The position numbers and the translations under genes were made by a program. A stretch of 64,000 bases of DNA from Terriglobia bacterium (GTDB taxonomy: Bacteria > Acidobacteriota > Terriglobia > Bryobacterales > Bryobacteraceae). The stretch spans positions 186,001 to 250,000 of the forward strand of contig JAIQFK010000003.1 in assembly GCA_020073305.1 (NCBI GenBank), read 5' to 3'. Each line of letters starts with the position of its first letter. The first letter of the stretch is position 1. This document shows positions 45,521 to 55,463 of this stretch, piece by piece. The notes under the pieces were generated by a model. It searched no databases. It was not told the DNA's origin and worked only from the letters and a program-made list of their open reading frames with translations.

Positions 45521-46657
45521 TTACCCTTTTAGCCAGCGATCGAACCACTGGAAGGCTTCGCCCTGCATTTCGCGGTCGAACTTGTGCGGACCGGGGTAGA
45601 ACTTCATCCGGTAGCGATCGTCCGCACCGGCCCGGTGATAGACGTCTCGCAGGATTTTGTCGGCGCGCTCCATTTCAGGAACCGTGAAGAGATCATCTTC
45701 GCGATTATTAAGCACGAGCAGGGGATTGGGCAGGTTGAGACCGAAAATCTCGGGGTAATCGAGATCACGAGCCAGGCCTGGAATGTAGATCATCCAGGTG
45801 TGCGTGTAGCACTTGTTCAGGAGATAGTCGCGCCAGGTGGTCATCATTCCGGCGCAGCAGGAGCAGCGGATGCGCGGGTCGAGCCCGGTGAGGAAGACCG
45901 TTCGCAGCCCTCCGCCGGACAAGCCGCAGCAGCCGATTCGAGACGGATCGACGTCGGGGCGTGAGCAAAGGTAGTCGAGGGCTCGCTGATCTTCGGCGGT
46001 AAAGACGCCGGGCCACGTAGTACCGGCGCAGAACAGACTTTTCGCGATGAGGTGCTCGTGGTTCGCGGCGAAGGTGTTGTAGCGCTGGATTTCCTGTTCG
46101 GACTCCGGGTCGGTTTCGACCAGGTGGCCCTTGATCACGTCCGGGAGGTCGGAAAGACGCATGCGGCGGCTCCCGAAAGTAAAAGCGTCATGAACCAGCA
46201 CGACGTACCCGCGTCTGGCAATCTCGTTGGCCCAGGCGACGCCGCCGTAGTAATGATCCTGGTGCGTCAGCATCAGTGGGTGCTGGGCTTTGCTGATGCG
46301 CGTGATTTTGCGCACGCCGAAATATTTGTTGCCGCCATGATCGTGCAACGCCAGGATGCCGGGAAGCGGCCCGGTGGTTCCGGCCGGCTTCAGGACCAGC
46401 GCTTCAGTGGGAGGGCCGTACGGCAACTGCCACTGCAAGTGTTCGATGGCGAGGCCGTCGAATTCGATGTGGTGCTGGATCACGGCGCGGGGTGTAGCGC
46501 CGGTATCGGGCTGCAGCAGCGCCTCGCGATAACGCTGGCGGGCATGACGCTGCCAAGTCTCGTTGTTTTCCCATCCGGAGCGGCGGAAAGACAGGCGCGG
46601 CGGGTCGCTCACGAGCTGAGCGGCCCAATCTCCGTACGCACCGAGCATGTTCTGCAA
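45521..46657 (-). CDS. Alpha/beta hydrolase (dienelactone-hydrolase/acetyl-xylan-esterase-like)
   Basis: 378 residues. A TTG start at 46657 is favoured because AGGAGG lies eight bases upstream; the ATG three codons later is the alternative. ILALHDHGGNKYFG (oxyanion region), nucleophile GCCGLSGGGLRTVF (~230), Asp in LLVLNNREDDLFTVPE, final His in YPGPHKFDREMQ. No signal peptide, so a cytoplasmic esterase. Converges on hemH with a 1-base gap. Substrate unknown. Confidence 0.84.
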   Translation of the reverse strand: MQNMLGAYGDWAAQLVSDPPRLSFRRSGWENNETWQRHARQRYREALLQPDTGATPRAVIQHHIEFDGLAIEHLQWQLPYGPPTEALVLKPAGTTGPLPGILALHDHGGNKYFGVRKITRISKAQHPLMLTHQDHYYGGVAWANEIARRGYVVLVHDAFTFGSRRMRLSDLPDVIKGHLVETDPESEQEIQRYNTFAANHEHLIAKSLFCAGTTWPGVFTAEDQRALDYLCSRPDVDPSRIGCCGLSGGGLRTVFLTGLDPRIRCSCCAGMMTTWRDYLLNKCYTHTWMIYIPGLARDLDYPEIFGLNLPNPLLVLNNREDDLFTVPEMERADKILRDVYHRAGADDRYRMKFYPGPHKFDREMQGEAFQWFDRWLKG

Positions 46658-46808
46658 GGATCACCCTCCTCTCAATCCAGCTCGCATTAGAGTATCAGAC
46701 GCTATGGCAGCCGTGAGCGTGGACAGGAACGAGGTCCTATCGGGAGTTGAGGGCGCTGTCGGTATATCGATCCGAATTGGCGGAGTCAGGCAGTACTCGG
46801 CGTCAACC

Positions 46809-47291
46809 CTACTTCTTGAACAGCGCGTTAAACGCACTGCGGGCGTCGTTGGGGCTGCGGGGAGCCTCGTTGTTGACGGGGGAGGGGGCGGGCGCGGAGG
46901 GTGACGAGTCGCGGGCCACGGTCACGCGCGGCGAGAACAAAGTGCACTGGTTGGCCTGGTCCTTCACCGGTATGCGGACCGGAATGGGCTTCAAGCACTG
47001 AAACCGCGTGGAAGGCTCGAAGTGGGCGCACTGCTTGCAGCAGTGCAAAGCGGCTCCGCATTTCGGGCAATTAGCGCTGAAATCGGTTCCGTTGGGGAGT
47101 TGGGTCGAGCAGTTGTAGCACCGGGATGCGGTTACGGATTGAACCAAACGCGGGAGCCGAGGTCCGGTTACATCAATCGGCGGACGCGGGCCGGGTTGCC
47201 TAGGCCGGTCGGTGCCGTTTCGATCGGATCTGGGTTCGGGACGGTCGGAGTCCTGGTAGCCTCGCTGGCGGTACTTGCGATCACTATCCAT
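46809..47291 (-). CDS. Zinc-ribbon protein of unknown function
   Basis: 160 residues. A basic, Pro/Arg-rich disordered head (~1-50) precedes a cysteine cluster: RCYNCSTQLP, then NCPKCGAALHCCKQCAHFEPSTRFQC (~58-105), enough for two zinc knuckles, and a C-terminal Ser/Pro-rich tail with NALFKK. Small proteins of this layout occur in acidobacteria; the function is unknown, nucleic-acid or protein binding being plausible. Stands between the GMC gene and an esterase on the same strand. Confidence 0.75.
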   Translation of the reverse strand: MDSDRKYRQRGYQDSDRPEPRSDRNGTDRPRQPGPRPPIDVTGPRLPRLVQSVTASRCYNCSTQLPNGTDFSANCPKCGAALHCCKQCAHFEPSTRFQCLKPIPVRIPVKDQANQCTLFSPRVTVARDSSPSAPAPSPVNNEAPRSPNDARSAFNALFKK

Positions 47292-47336
47292 GGGGAATTG
47301 GCTTGCTCCTTGAGACCTTTGCGCGAGTCGTTACGA

Positions 47337-49082
47337 TTAAGCTAGTGCACCGGGGTGCTTAAGATACCTTTGAATCACGGCATCGGCCGCACGAATTGTA
47401 AGAGCTACCGCAGTCAGCGTTGGGTTGCTGGAGGGATTCTGCGGGAAGGCCGAAGCGCCCAGCACGAACAGATTCGGCGCTTGCCAATGCTGCAAATACA
47501 TATTTACCACAGAATCCGTCTGCTTTGCACCAATAATAGTACCGCCCTGTATGTGCGTTCCTTGGTACCTGGTGGCTTGGTACCGCTTTAGCCCCTGAAA
47601 GGGCTGGATTTCCACAGCTCCCATGACTTGTCCGACCTGGACGGCCCGGTTGGTTATGAACCGGACCATATTCCTTTCGTTATCCTTCCAGTCGAGGGTC
47701 AGGCGAAGGAGCGGATCGCCGAGGCGGTCCTTGTAAACCGGGTCCAGATCCATATAGTTGTCGCGATAGGCCAAATGCTCTCCATAAAAACGGACCAGGC
47801 CGGTGCGATCGTAATTATGCAGAGCCGCCTTCTTCCATTCCGCGCCCCACCGGGTTCGAACGCTGGGAGGAACCACCCCGAAATTGGCGATGGGGCGGGT
47901 TCCATAGCACACCGTATATAAGGCGCCGCCGGAGACAAAATCCAGGTCGGTGTGATCGAGGAAGTCGAAATCTCCAATCGCGATGCCCGCCGAACCGGCG
48001 CCCATGAAGGCGTTCTGGGGTTTGTCGAAGAAGAGCGTGGCGGCAGGCACGCTTACTTGATGAGTCAGATGGCTGCCCACCACCCCCTTGCCGGTTTCAG
48101 GATCATAGGGCGCGCCGATGCCCGAGAGCAGCAGGAGGCGGGTGTTGTTGAGCGTCCAGGAAGCCAGAAAGACCAGATCGGCCGGCTGGAAGACTTCGTT
48201 GCCGCGCGAATCCGCATAACGCACGCCGCGCACGTGCGCGCCCTCGGCCACGATCCTTCGCACCCAGGCGCCGGTCCGCATTTCAAAATTGTTGCGGCGC
48301 GTGAGAACGGGCATGAGGGTATTGGTGGGCTGGGCCTTGGCGCCGATCATGCACCCGAAGCGTTCGCAATAGCCGCAGTAGGCGCAGCCGGCGCGGGGGA
48401 CGCCGTCGGGATTGGTATACGGCACGCTGGTGGTGGCCGCGGGCAGGGGGAACGGATGGTAGCCGAGCGAGTGGGTGGCGTCGCGGAAGAGCGCGGCGAG
48501 GTACGGCATTTTCATGGGCGGGGTGGGGTATTCGGACTGGCGGCGGCCCTCGAAGATGTTGCCTCCTTCGACTTTTGTGCCGCGCAGGTTACCGGCTTTG
48601 CCGGAAATCCCCATGAGGCGCTCGGCGCGTTCGTAGTAGGGCTCGAGGTCGTCGTAGGAAATAGGCCAGTCGCGAACGGCGCAGTTTTCCGGCAGCCGCG
48701 CGCGGCCGTACTTATCGACGAGGTGAGAGACACGTTGGAAATCGTGGGGGTAGTAGCGGTAGGAGATGCCGCTCCAGTGCTCGCCCGAGCCGCCCACGCC
48801 GGTGCCTGGCAGGAAGGAACCGTACTGGCGGATGGGAAGCGCCCGGTTCCGCACGGAGTGGCGTAGAGTGACGGTCTCATCGCGAATCGGCTGCATCGTA
48901 CGCAGACGGATAGCGTAATCCAGCTCGTCCATGTTGTCGAGGTAATCGCGCGTTTTGTGCGGGCCGCCGCGCTCTAGCACCAGGATCTTGAGGCCGGTGC
49001 GCGTGGCCAGCTCCTTGGCCATGGTCAGCCCGGTCCAGCCGCCGCCCACGATGGCGACATCCACAGGCGGAAGGGTCTTCAC
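47337..49082 (-). CDS. GMC family oxidoreductase (gluconate 2-dehydrogenase large-subunit-like)
   Basis: 581 residues. FAD motif VAIVGGGWTGLTMAKELA (~8-25), HWSGISYRYYP, a substrate region with CAYCGYCERFGC cysteine cluster (~247-258) and the C-terminal GASAFPQNPSSNPTLTAVALT of GMC enzymes. Oxidises sugars or alcohols. Its start overlaps the stop of the subunit-3-like gene (four bases), so they form a two-gene unit. The usual third, cytochrome c, subunit is absent, so the electron acceptor is unclear. Confidence 0.92.
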   Translation of the reverse strand: MKTLPPVDVAIVGGGWTGLTMAKELATRTGLKILVLERGGPHKTRDYLDNMDELDYAIRLRTMQPIRDETVTLRHSVRNRALPIRQYGSFLPGTGVGGSGEHWSGISYRYYPHDFQRVSHLVDKYGRARLPENCAVRDWPISYDDLEPYYERAERLMGISGKAGNLRGTKVEGGNIFEGRRQSEYPTPPMKMPYLAALFRDATHSLGYHPFPLPAATTSVPYTNPDGVPRAGCAYCGYCERFGCMIGAKAQPTNTLMPVLTRRNNFEMRTGAWVRRIVAEGAHVRGVRYADSRGNEVFQPADLVFLASWTLNNTRLLLLSGIGAPYDPETGKGVVGSHLTHQVSVPAATLFFDKPQNAFMGAGSAGIAIGDFDFLDHTDLDFVSGGALYTVCYGTRPIANFGVVPPSVRTRWGAEWKKAALHNYDRTGLVRFYGEHLAYRDNYMDLDPVYKDRLGDPLLRLTLDWKDNERNMVRFITNRAVQVGQVMGAVEIQPFQGLKRYQATRYQGTHIQGGTIIGAKQTDSVVNMYLQHWQAPNLFVLGASAFPQNPSSNPTLTAVALTIRAADAVIQRYLKHPGALA

Positions 49083-49750
49083 GTTTCCGTGTCCTCGCCC
49101 GGCGTGACGGGGCGGCCGAGCATTTGCGCCAGGCTCTCGGGCTTCGGGCGGAAAGCGGCGCCGTAGTGCTGGTCGACATCATCGAAATAGCTCATACGCG
49201 GCCCGGGGAAACCGATCATCTGCCAGCCGATCATGCCGGCGTTACCGCCGTGCATGGGATCGCAGAACATGCCTTCGATGGTATGGGTGCGGAGGAGCGA
49301 GAAAAACACGGTGGTGTCGATTTGTTTCAGACGGGCATCCTGTTCCGCGGGGGCGAGGGTATGAAAGGGGCCCAGCATTTTCAGGCCGGCGCGGTAGATT
49401 TCGCGCGGTGTTTCCTTGCCTTGGTAGCCTTGCTCGGGGACACCGGGTTCGAATGGAGGCTGCGTGTAGCGGTAATGATCGCGGCCATAGGCCGAGGCGA
49501 GCTGGCGATCGATGTAGATGACGACGCCGGCCTCGTCGGCCCCGGGACCAGACTCATCGGCCGGAAAGATACGCGCGGCGGCGGCGGCGATGGCGAGGGC
49601 TTCGTCTTCGGTAAAGAAGCGGAGGGGGACTTTGAGGGCGGACGTCTGCGCGTGGAGGCGCGCGGATTTGCGATCGAGGGTGTAGACCAGCAGGCCGCCG
49701 AGGGTGGTGGCGGAGAGGGTCAGGAAATGGCGGCGGGGAGAACGGGGCAT
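49079..49750 (-). CDS. Gluconate 2-dehydrogenase subunit 3 family protein (Tat-exported)
   Basis: 223 residues. The twin-arginine signal RRHFLTLSATTLGGLLV ends near ARLHA before QTSA. The mature part has FFTEDEALAIAAAAARIFPADESGPGADEAGVVIYIDRQLA and GMFCDPMHGGNAGMIGWQMIGFPGP, the family signature. Small subunits of this type export their GMC partner by riding together through Tat. Overlaps the GMC gene (four bases). Confidence 0.92.
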   Translation of the reverse strand: MPRSPRRHFLTLSATTLGGLLVYTLDRKSARLHAQTSALKVPLRFFTEDEALAIAAAAARIFPADESGPGADEAGVVIYIDRQLASAYGRDHYRYTQPPFEPGVPEQGYQGKETPREIYRAGLKMLGPFHTLAPAEQDARLKQIDTTVFFSLLRTHTIEGMFCDPMHGGNAGMIGWQMIGFPGPRMSYFDDVDQHYGAAFRPKPESLAQMLGRPVTPGEDTET

Positions 49751-49767
49751 CGGTGCTGGAGTCTAGG

Positions 49768-49804
49768 GTAGCGCAGGGATGGATCAGGCGTGGGCCTGCG
49801 CTAC
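49768..49804. repeat. GTAGCGCAGG palindromic repeat, short copy
   Basis: GTAGCGCAGG (49768-49777) and CCTGCGCTAC (49795-49804) are perfect complements around a 17-base loop. Same outer arms as the 40917-41020 element. Located between hslU and the subunit-3 gene. Confidence 0.8.
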
Positions 49805-49829
49805 ATGAAAGACGCAGCTGACAGCAAGA

Positions 49830-51188
49830 TCACAGAATATACCGGCTCAGGTCCTGGTCTTTGACGATGTCGGCGAGGTGCTTGCGAACGTACGCGGCGT
49901 CGACCTTGACGGTTTTCTTTTTCAAATCGGGGCCGGCGAAGGAGATCTCTTCGAGCACCTTTTCCATGATGGTGTGGAGGCGGCGCGCGCCGATGTTTTC
50001 GGCACTCTGATTGACTTGCGCGGCGAAGCGCGCGATTTCCGCGAGCGAGTCGTCGGTGAGCACCAGTTTGATGCCTTCGGTTTCGAGCAGTGCCTCGTAC
50101 TGTTTGGTGAGCGCGTTCTTGGGCTCCTTCAGGATGCGGATGAAATCCTCAATGGAGAGCGATTTCAGCTCGACCCGGATGGGGAAACGGCCTTGCAGCT
50201 CCGGGATCATGTCGCTGGGCTTCGAGACATGGAAGGCGCCGGCGGCGATGAACAGGATGTGGTCGGTGCGCACGAATCCGTGGCGCGTATTGACGGTGGT
50301 GCCTTCGACGATGGGAAGGATGTCGCGCTGCACGCCCTCGCGGCTGACGTCGGGCCCGTGGCCGGATTCGCGGCCGGCAATCTTGTCGATTTCGTCGAGG
50401 AAGATGATGCCGCTCGACTCCACGCGTTCGAGAGCCATGCGGGTCACCTGATCCATGTCGATGAGCTTTTGCTCTTCCTCCTGCACCAGGTAGTCCATGG
50501 CTTCGTTGACGCGCATCTTGCGCTTGCGGCTGCGCTGGCCAAAAAAGTTGGGCAGCATGTCTTTGAGGTTGATGCCCATCTCCTCGACGCCGGCATTGGT
50601 GACGAGCTCCAGAGTTGCACCGCGCTCTTTCACTTCGAGTTCTACGATGCGGTCGTCGAGCTTGCCTTCGCGCAGCCGTTCGCGCAATTTCTCACGGGTG
50701 CGCTCGGCGCTTTCGCTCGACTCGGGTTGAGGCGGCATCAGCAGGTCGAGCAGCCGCTCCTCGGCGTTCGACTCGGCGCGGTCGGCCACCTCTTCCAGGC
50801 GTTCTTCGCGCACCATGTCGATGGCGATATCCACCAGGTCGCGGATCATGGACTCGACATCGCGGCCCACGTACCCGACCTCGGTGAACTTGCTGGCTTC
50901 GACTTTCAGGAACGGAGAGTTGGCGAGTTTGGCGAGCCGGCGGGCGAGTTCGGTCTTGCCGACGCCGGTGGGCCCGATCATGAGAATGTTCTTGGGCATC
51001 ACCTCCTCGGCCATCTCTGGAGCCAGTTTCTGGCGCCGGATGCGGTTGCGCAGGGCGATGGCGACGGCGCGCTTGGCTTCCGCCTGGCCGACCACGTGCT
51101 TATCCAGCTCACGCACGATCTCGCGTGGAGTCAACTCGTCGAGTATGGGTTCGGAATCTACGGACTGGCTGGGAAGATAGATCACCAT
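49830..51188 (-). CDS. hslU: ATP-dependent protease ATPase subunit HslU
   Basis: 452 residues. AAA+ unfoldase of the HslUV protease: [22 protein letters not shown] at the start, Walker [16 protein letters not shown] (~72), I-domain ~110-245, Walker [13 protein letters not shown], sensor region [13 protein letters not shown], and C-terminal DLSRYIL that docks into HslV. Begins 2 bases after hslV ends, the standard order. Confidence 0.97.
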   Translation of the reverse strand: MVIYLPSQSVDSEPILDELTPREIVRELDKHVVGQAEAKRAVAIALRNRIRRQKLAPEMAEEVMPKNILMIGPTGVGKTELARRLAKLANSPFLKVEASKFTEVGYVGRDVESMIRDLVDIAIDMVREERLEEVADRAESNAEERLLDLLMPPQPESSESAERTREKLRERLREGKLDDRIVELEVKERGATLELVTNAGVEEMGINLKDMLPNFFGQRSRKRKMRVNEAMDYLVQEEEQKLIDMDQVTRMALERVESSGIIFLDEIDKIAGRESGHGPDVSREGVQRDILPIVEGTTVNTRHGFVRTDHILFIAAGAFHVSKPSDMIPELQGRFPIRVELKSLSIEDFIRILKEPKNALTKQYEALLETEGIKLVLTDDSLAEIARFAAQVNQSAENIGARRLHTIMEKVLEEISFAGPDLKKKTVKVDAAYVRKHLADIVKDQDLSRYIL

Positions 51189-51190
51189 GG

Positions 51191-51730
51191 CTATCCAAGC
51201 TCCTCGTAGGTGATGTTTTCGTTGGTATAGATGCAGATTTTGGCGGCGATCTGCATGGCTTGCTCGGCGATGTGGCGGGCAGACAGCTTGGTGTTGCGCA
51301 GCAAAGCGGTGGCGGCGGCCATCGCGAACGGACCTCCGGAACCGATGGCAGCCACACTCTCGTCGGGCTCGATGACATCCCCGTTTCCACTGACGATGAA
51401 GATGTTGGTGGTGTCAGCCACGAGCAGCAGGGCCTCCAGGTGCCGGAGGATCTTGTCGGTGCGCCATTCTTTGGCCAGCTCCACGACGGAGCGCGGCAGA
51501 TTCCCGTTGAACTGCTCGAGCTTCGATTCGAAGCGCGCAAACAAGGAGAAGGCATCGGCGGTTGATCCGGCAAATCCGGAGAGAATCTTGTCGTTATAGA
51601 GACGGCGTAGTTTTTTGGCGGAGGCCTTCAGCACTTCGTTACCAATAGTCACCTGGCCATCGCCGGCCATGACGACCTTGCCTTCGCGACGGACACAAAT
51701 CACCGTCGTGGAGTGGATTTTCTCTTTCAT
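51191..51730 (-). CDS. hslV: ATP-dependent protease proteolytic subunit HslV
   Basis: 179 residues from ATG 51730. A longer in-frame reading up to 52282 lies antiparallel/out of register in the exchanger gene and is rejected. Catalytic Thr becomes N-terminal after processing: MKEKIHS then [39 protein letters not shown] and [14 protein letters not shown] are family hallmarks. Threonine protease of the heat-shock HslUV complex. Confidence 0.97.
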   Translation of the reverse strand: MKEKIHSTTVICVRREGKVVMAGDGQVTIGNEVLKASAKKLRRLYNDKILSGFAGSTADAFSLFARFESKLEQFNGNLPRSVVELAKEWRTDKILRHLEALLLVADTTNIFIVSGNGDVIEPDESVAAIGSGGPFAMAAATALLRNTKLSARHIAEQAMQIAAKICIYTNENITYEELG

Positions 51731-51777
51731 TGGGTGGTTAGTTTTATTATCGCGTAGGATGGGGATTTGTGCCGGTC

Positions 51778-53028
51778 CTAGCTTCCGACATGCCGGCGCC
51801 ACATTGCGGCGAACTGCTGGAATGCGGCGGGCTTGCGGCGACCGATGAGCATACGCGCGATCTCCACGGCTGCCCAAATCAGATAAGAGTAGGTCACATA
51901 GCGATGAATGTGCCCGGCCATGGTTCCCCAAAGGCCCGGTGAAGGCTGGATCGGCGAGAGCGCGAACTGGACCGCCCACAGGAAGAACAGGGCGGAAGCT
52001 TCCCACCACGCCAGCTCCATATTGATCAGAAACAGCGCGCCGATGAGCGATTGGCCGAGCGTCATGAGAATTTCGAGCTGCTGTTGAGAGTCGAACACGA
52101 TGGTGGAAGGGGCGCCGCGGCTCACGGAAAAGACGATGGGCAGCATGGCCGCCAGCAGCGTCCACTGGTTGATGTTGCTGGAAACCATGTTCATCAGCGC
52201 CATGGAGGCGCGATCGACCGTGCGGGCCCAGTAAAACGCGGAGACTTTCTCGGGGAACTCGGAGACAAACGGCGCCACCCACTGGATGAAGACGAAATTC
52301 GGCACTCCGAGGGTCGCGGAAACCGCGAGCAGGCTGCCAAGAAACGGCTCAGCCATGAAATAGATCAGCGCGCCGCCCAGCAGGAAAAGCCCGGCGATCA
52401 GACTGATTCGCACGGGCCGCGGCGATTTGACGATGGTGCGCGGAATCAGCTCGAGGTCCTCGATGCCCTCGGCTTCCTTGGGCGGTATGTGGCGCAACAC
52501 GGCAAGATAAGCCACATAAATGGCAATGAGAATGCCGGCATCCAGCAGATTGAGGGTGGCCTTCCACCAGATGACGGCGGCGTAGGCCATGCAGGCCAGC
52601 AGCCCAACAACCTCGACCGAGTGCTCCGGTTCCAGGACGATGCGCCGCAACCGCTGCCCGGTGCGCAGCCGGTGCATGACGCTGGCGGTGAAATAGATCA
52701 TGGGCCAGCCGAGACCGGTGAGCAGGCGCAGGGCTCCCGTCAGACCGGCAAGCAGCAGCGGGACCTGCTGCTTCCAGGAAAGGACGGCTTCCACGGCAAA
52801 TTCCGGAAGCGTCTGCAGCCAGGCGAGAATGGCGAGGGCAAAGCCCTGAGCCACAAAAAACTGGGCCGATTCCGCCGCCCAGGCGATCAGCATGGCGGCC
52901 AGCAGAATGGAGGGCGCCGTCCAGAGCATCGCGCTCGGCGGGAGCGCGCGAATCGGCATGACCGCGAGGACGAGTAGCGCGCAGACGGGTGCGATGACCT
53001 GCTGCGGCCTACTGGAATCGGACTTCAT
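51778..53028 (-). CDS. Cation/Ca2+ exchanger (CaCA) family membrane protein
   Basis: 416 residues from ATG 53028; the longer frame to 53190 runs through the nadB 3' end. About ten membrane segments in two related halves: alpha-1 [29 protein letters not shown]-type region (~40-75, acidic Glu retained) and alpha-2 with [21 protein letters not shown] and [18 protein letters not shown]. An acidic-Glu linker ([16 protein letters not shown]) separates them. Exchanges Na+ or H+ for Ca2+; the ion is not determined. Overlaps nadB by 20 bases, precedes hslV by 47. Confidence 0.8.
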   Translation of the reverse strand: MKSDSSRPQQVIAPVCALLVLAVMPIRALPPSAMLWTAPSILLAAMLIAWAAESAQFFVAQGFALAILAWLQTLPEFAVEAVLSWKQQVPLLLAGLTGALRLLTGLGWPMIYFTASVMHRLRTGQRLRRIVLEPEHSVEVVGLLACMAYAAVIWWKATLNLLDAGILIAIYVAYLAVLRHIPPKEAEGIEDLELIPRTIVKSPRPVRISLIAGLFLLGGALIYFMAEPFLGSLLAVSATLGVPNFVFIQWVAPFVSEFPEKVSAFYWARTVDRASMALMNMVSSNINQWTLLAAMLPIVFSVSRGAPSTIVFDSQQQLEILMTLGQSLIGALFLINMELAWWEASALFFLWAVQFALSPIQPSPGLWGTMAGHIHRYVTYSYLIWAAVEIARMLIGRRKPAAFQQFAAMWRRHVGS

Positions 53029-54541
53029 CGCCCTTCGCAATGATGGAGTGTTTTTCGAACGCAACCTGTTTTTCCGGGTAGTCGGTGCGGAAGTGGGCGC
53101 CGCGGCTCTCCCGCCTTGCGAGCGCGCAGCGGGCGATGAGCAGGGCCACGGTGTGGATGTTGCGCAGGCAGAACTCGGCCAATCCGGCATGCGAGTTGGC
53201 TACCAGGCGGTCCGCCTGCAGCATCTCGCAGGCCGCACCCAGTCCTTCACCGGAACGGATGATGCCGCACTCTGTCCAGGCGAGTCCGCGCACTCGCTCC
53301 TCGGTGGTGCATGGAAACAGGGGCTCGGGTTCTCTCAGTTGGCCGTGGGCGGGGTGTGCGGCGCTCGATTGGCGCATGGCGCGGCCGGCGCGTGCGCCGA
53401 ACACGACGCCTTCGAGCAGCGAATTGCTGGCCAGCCGGTTGGCGCCGTGCACTCCGGTGCAGGCGGCTTCGCCCGCGGCGTAAAGACCGGGCAAGCTGGC
53501 GCAGCCATCGAGATCGGTGCGGACGCCGCCCATGGCGTAATGAGCTGCTGGATGGACGGGCGCAGCCTGGGTGGCCAGGTCCACGCCGTAGCGCACGCAG
53601 GTTTCATAGACGCGCGGGAAACGCGAGCGGATGAAATCGCCGCCGCGGTGCGTGAGATCGAGGAAAACATGGGGCGCGCCGGTTGCCTGCATCTCCGCCA
53701 CAATGGCGCGCGAGACGACATCGCGCGGAGCCAGCTCCTCCAGGCGGTGATAGCGGTGCATGAACCGTTCGCCGAGGGAGTTCACCAGGTGAGCGCCCTC
53801 GCCGCGCAGCGCCTCCGAGAGCAAAAAGCGCGGCGCACCTTCGACATGGAGGGCGGTTGGGTGGAACTGCACGAATTCGATATCGCTGATCTCGGCGCCT
53901 GCGCGCCAGGCCATGGCGATGCCATCGCCGGTGGCTACGTCCGGGTTAGTGGTCTCGAGATAGACGCGGCCCAAGCCGCCCGAAGCCAGCAAGATGGCGC
54001 GCGCGAAGATAGGGTGGCTCTCGCGGGTTTTGGCGTCGTAGACCATGGCGCCCGAGACGGCTCCGTCGTCGAGGAGTAGGTCGGTAATGGCGGCGTAACT
54101 CTGAAAACGGACGTTCGGAAGGGAAGACGCCTTGCGATACAGCGTGAGCGCGATCTCGCGGCCGGTGGAATCACCGTGAGCGTGCAGAATGCGCCGGCGG
54201 CTGTGCGCGCCTTCCTGCGTGAAAGCCAGGCGCGAGCCTTCGCGGTCGAACTCTGCTCCCCATTCGATGAGCTGCTGGATGGCAGCGGGACCTTCTTCGA
54301 CCAGCGTGTGCACGGCATGACGGTCGCAGAGCCCGTCGCCGGCGGCAATAGTATCCTGCTCGTGCAACTCCACCTCGTCGTCATCGCTGAGCGCGACGGC
54401 AATCCCGCCTTGCGCATATTCGGAGGAGGATTCGTGCAGGGTGTCTTTGGCGATCACCAGCACCGCGCCCGCCTGCGCCAGCTCGATAGCCGCCCGCAGG
54501 CCCGCCACACCGGCGCCAACGACAAGGAAATCCGGATTCAT
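53009..54541 (-). CDS. nadB: L-aspartate oxidase
   Basis: 510 residues from ATG 54541 (MNPDFLVVGAGVAGLRAAIELA). The 88-codon in-frame extension upstream lies in the SDR gene and is rejected. First step of de novo NAD synthesis: aspartate to iminoaspartate with FAD. Motifs: SSSEYAQGGIAVAL, DIEFVQFHPTALH, RFMHRYHRLEELAPRDVVSRAI, PAAHYAMGGVRTDLDG, GVHGANRLASNSLLEGVVFG. NadA/NadC are not in the window. Confidence 0.95.
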   Translation of the reverse strand: MNPDFLVVGAGVAGLRAAIELAQAGAVLVIAKDTLHESSSEYAQGGIAVALSDDDEVELHEQDTIAAGDGLCDRHAVHTLVEEGPAAIQQLIEWGAEFDREGSRLAFTQEGAHSRRRILHAHGDSTGREIALTLYRKASSLPNVRFQSYAAITDLLLDDGAVSGAMVYDAKTRESHPIFARAILLASGGLGRVYLETTNPDVATGDGIAMAWRAGAEISDIEFVQFHPTALHVEGAPRFLLSEALRGEGAHLVNSLGERFMHRYHRLEELAPRDVVSRAIVAEMQATGAPHVFLDLTHRGGDFIRSRFPRVYETCVRYGVDLATQAAPVHPAAHYAMGGVRTDLDGCASLPGLYAAGEAACTGVHGANRLASNSLLEGVVFGARAGRAMRQSSAAHPAHGQLREPEPLFPCTTEERVRGLAWTECGIIRSGEGLGAACEMLQADRLVANSHAGLAEFCLRNIHTVALLIARCALARRESRGAHFRTDYPEKQVAFEKHSIIAKGDEVRFQ

Positions 54542-54575
54542 CCGCAAATGAAATGGTAACGCAGGTGCGCGAAGA

Positions 54576-55385
54576 TCACGTCGCGCGGTCCATGACCGAC
54601 GCGAAACTGGAGCCGGTAAGCGACTGGCCGCCATCGCAGACGAATACTGCGCCCGTGATATAGGCCGCGCCGGCGGAACACAGGAATAGCGCCAGATCGG
54701 CGATTTCGTCTTTACTGGCGAAGCGCTGAAGCGGAATGGATCGGGTGAGGCGCGCACGGATGTCTTCGGTAGGAGCGAGGCGGCGCATGCCTTCGGTCTG
54801 GTCAACCGGTCCGGGCGAGATCACGTTGAGGCGAACACCCGCACTGCCCCATTCGACCGCCAGCGTCTTGATCAGGATGTCGACCCCCGCTTTCCCCGCG
54901 CACACGTGCGCCTGCAACGGGATGGGACGAAACGCGTGGGTGGCGGAGATGGCAACGACCGATGCGCCGGGCTTGCGCAGATGCTCGTAAGCCGCGCGGC
55001 AGGTGTTGAAGGTGCCGAGGAGATCGATATCGATGACGGCTTTGAACCCGTTTGCCGACATGCCGAGCGCGGGAGCAGGAAAGTTGCCAGCCGCGCCGCA
55101 GAGCAGGATGTCGATTTCACCGTACGTTTCCCGGGCTTTTTGAAGAGCGCCGGAAAGGGCCGCATAATCGCGAACATCGGCCGCGAATCCGATGGCCACG
55201 CCGCCGGCCTCACGAATTCCAGCAGTCGCGCGGTCGAGTTTCTCCTGTGTGCGGCCTAAGATGGCCACCTTGGCGCCCTGGGTGGCGAAGCGCTCGGCGA
55301 TCCTGAGGCAGATGCCGCTGCTGCCGCCGGTGACGAAGGCCACTTTGCCGCGCAGCAGGTTGTCGCGGAACACCGGGGAAGTCAC
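54576..55385 (-). CDS. 2,4-dienoyl-CoA reductase-like SDR
   Basis: 269 residues, GTG start. TGGSSGICLRIAERFATQGAKVAILGR NADP loop, then LCGAAGNFPAPALGMSANGFKAVIDIDLLGTFN. At the active site the usual Tyr-x-x-x-Lys reads HVCAGKAGVDILIKTLAVEWG, lacking Tyr, exactly as in peroxisomal DECR2-type dienoyl-CoA reductases; NVISPGPVDQTEGMRRL also fits. Predicted to help degrade unsaturated fatty acids. 34 bases before nadB, possibly cotranscribed. Confidence 0.87.
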   Translation of the reverse strand: MTSPVFRDNLLRGKVAFVTGGSSGICLRIAERFATQGAKVAILGRTQEKLDRATAGIREAGGVAIGFAADVRDYAALSGALQKARETYGEIDILLCGAAGNFPAPALGMSANGFKAVIDIDLLGTFNTCRAAYEHLRKPGASVVAISATHAFRPIPLQAHVCAGKAGVDILIKTLAVEWGSAGVRLNVISPGPVDQTEGMRRLAPTEDIRARLTRSIPLQRFASKDEIADLALFLCSAGAAYITGAVFVCDGGQSLTGSSFASVMDRAT

Positions 55386-55463
55386 AAGTGAGTCTCGCTG
55401 ATTTTTGGTCCTACGGGAAGCATGGTGAGTCCATTGCCATTCTAGCGAATCGAGCCAAAGCTG

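Noticed and set aside
49878-51209. 443-codon plus-strand frame opposite hslU
   Set aside because: Nearly the exact antisense of hslU; no ribosome site, shadow composition.
51731-52282. N-terminal extension of HslV
   Set aside because: HslV must expose a near-N-terminal Thr; the extension is an out-of-frame reading of the exchanger gene.
54542-54805. N-terminal extension of NadB
   Set aside because: FAD motif of NadB begins at residue 4-8 of the ATG 54541 product; the extension is a shadow of the SDR gene.
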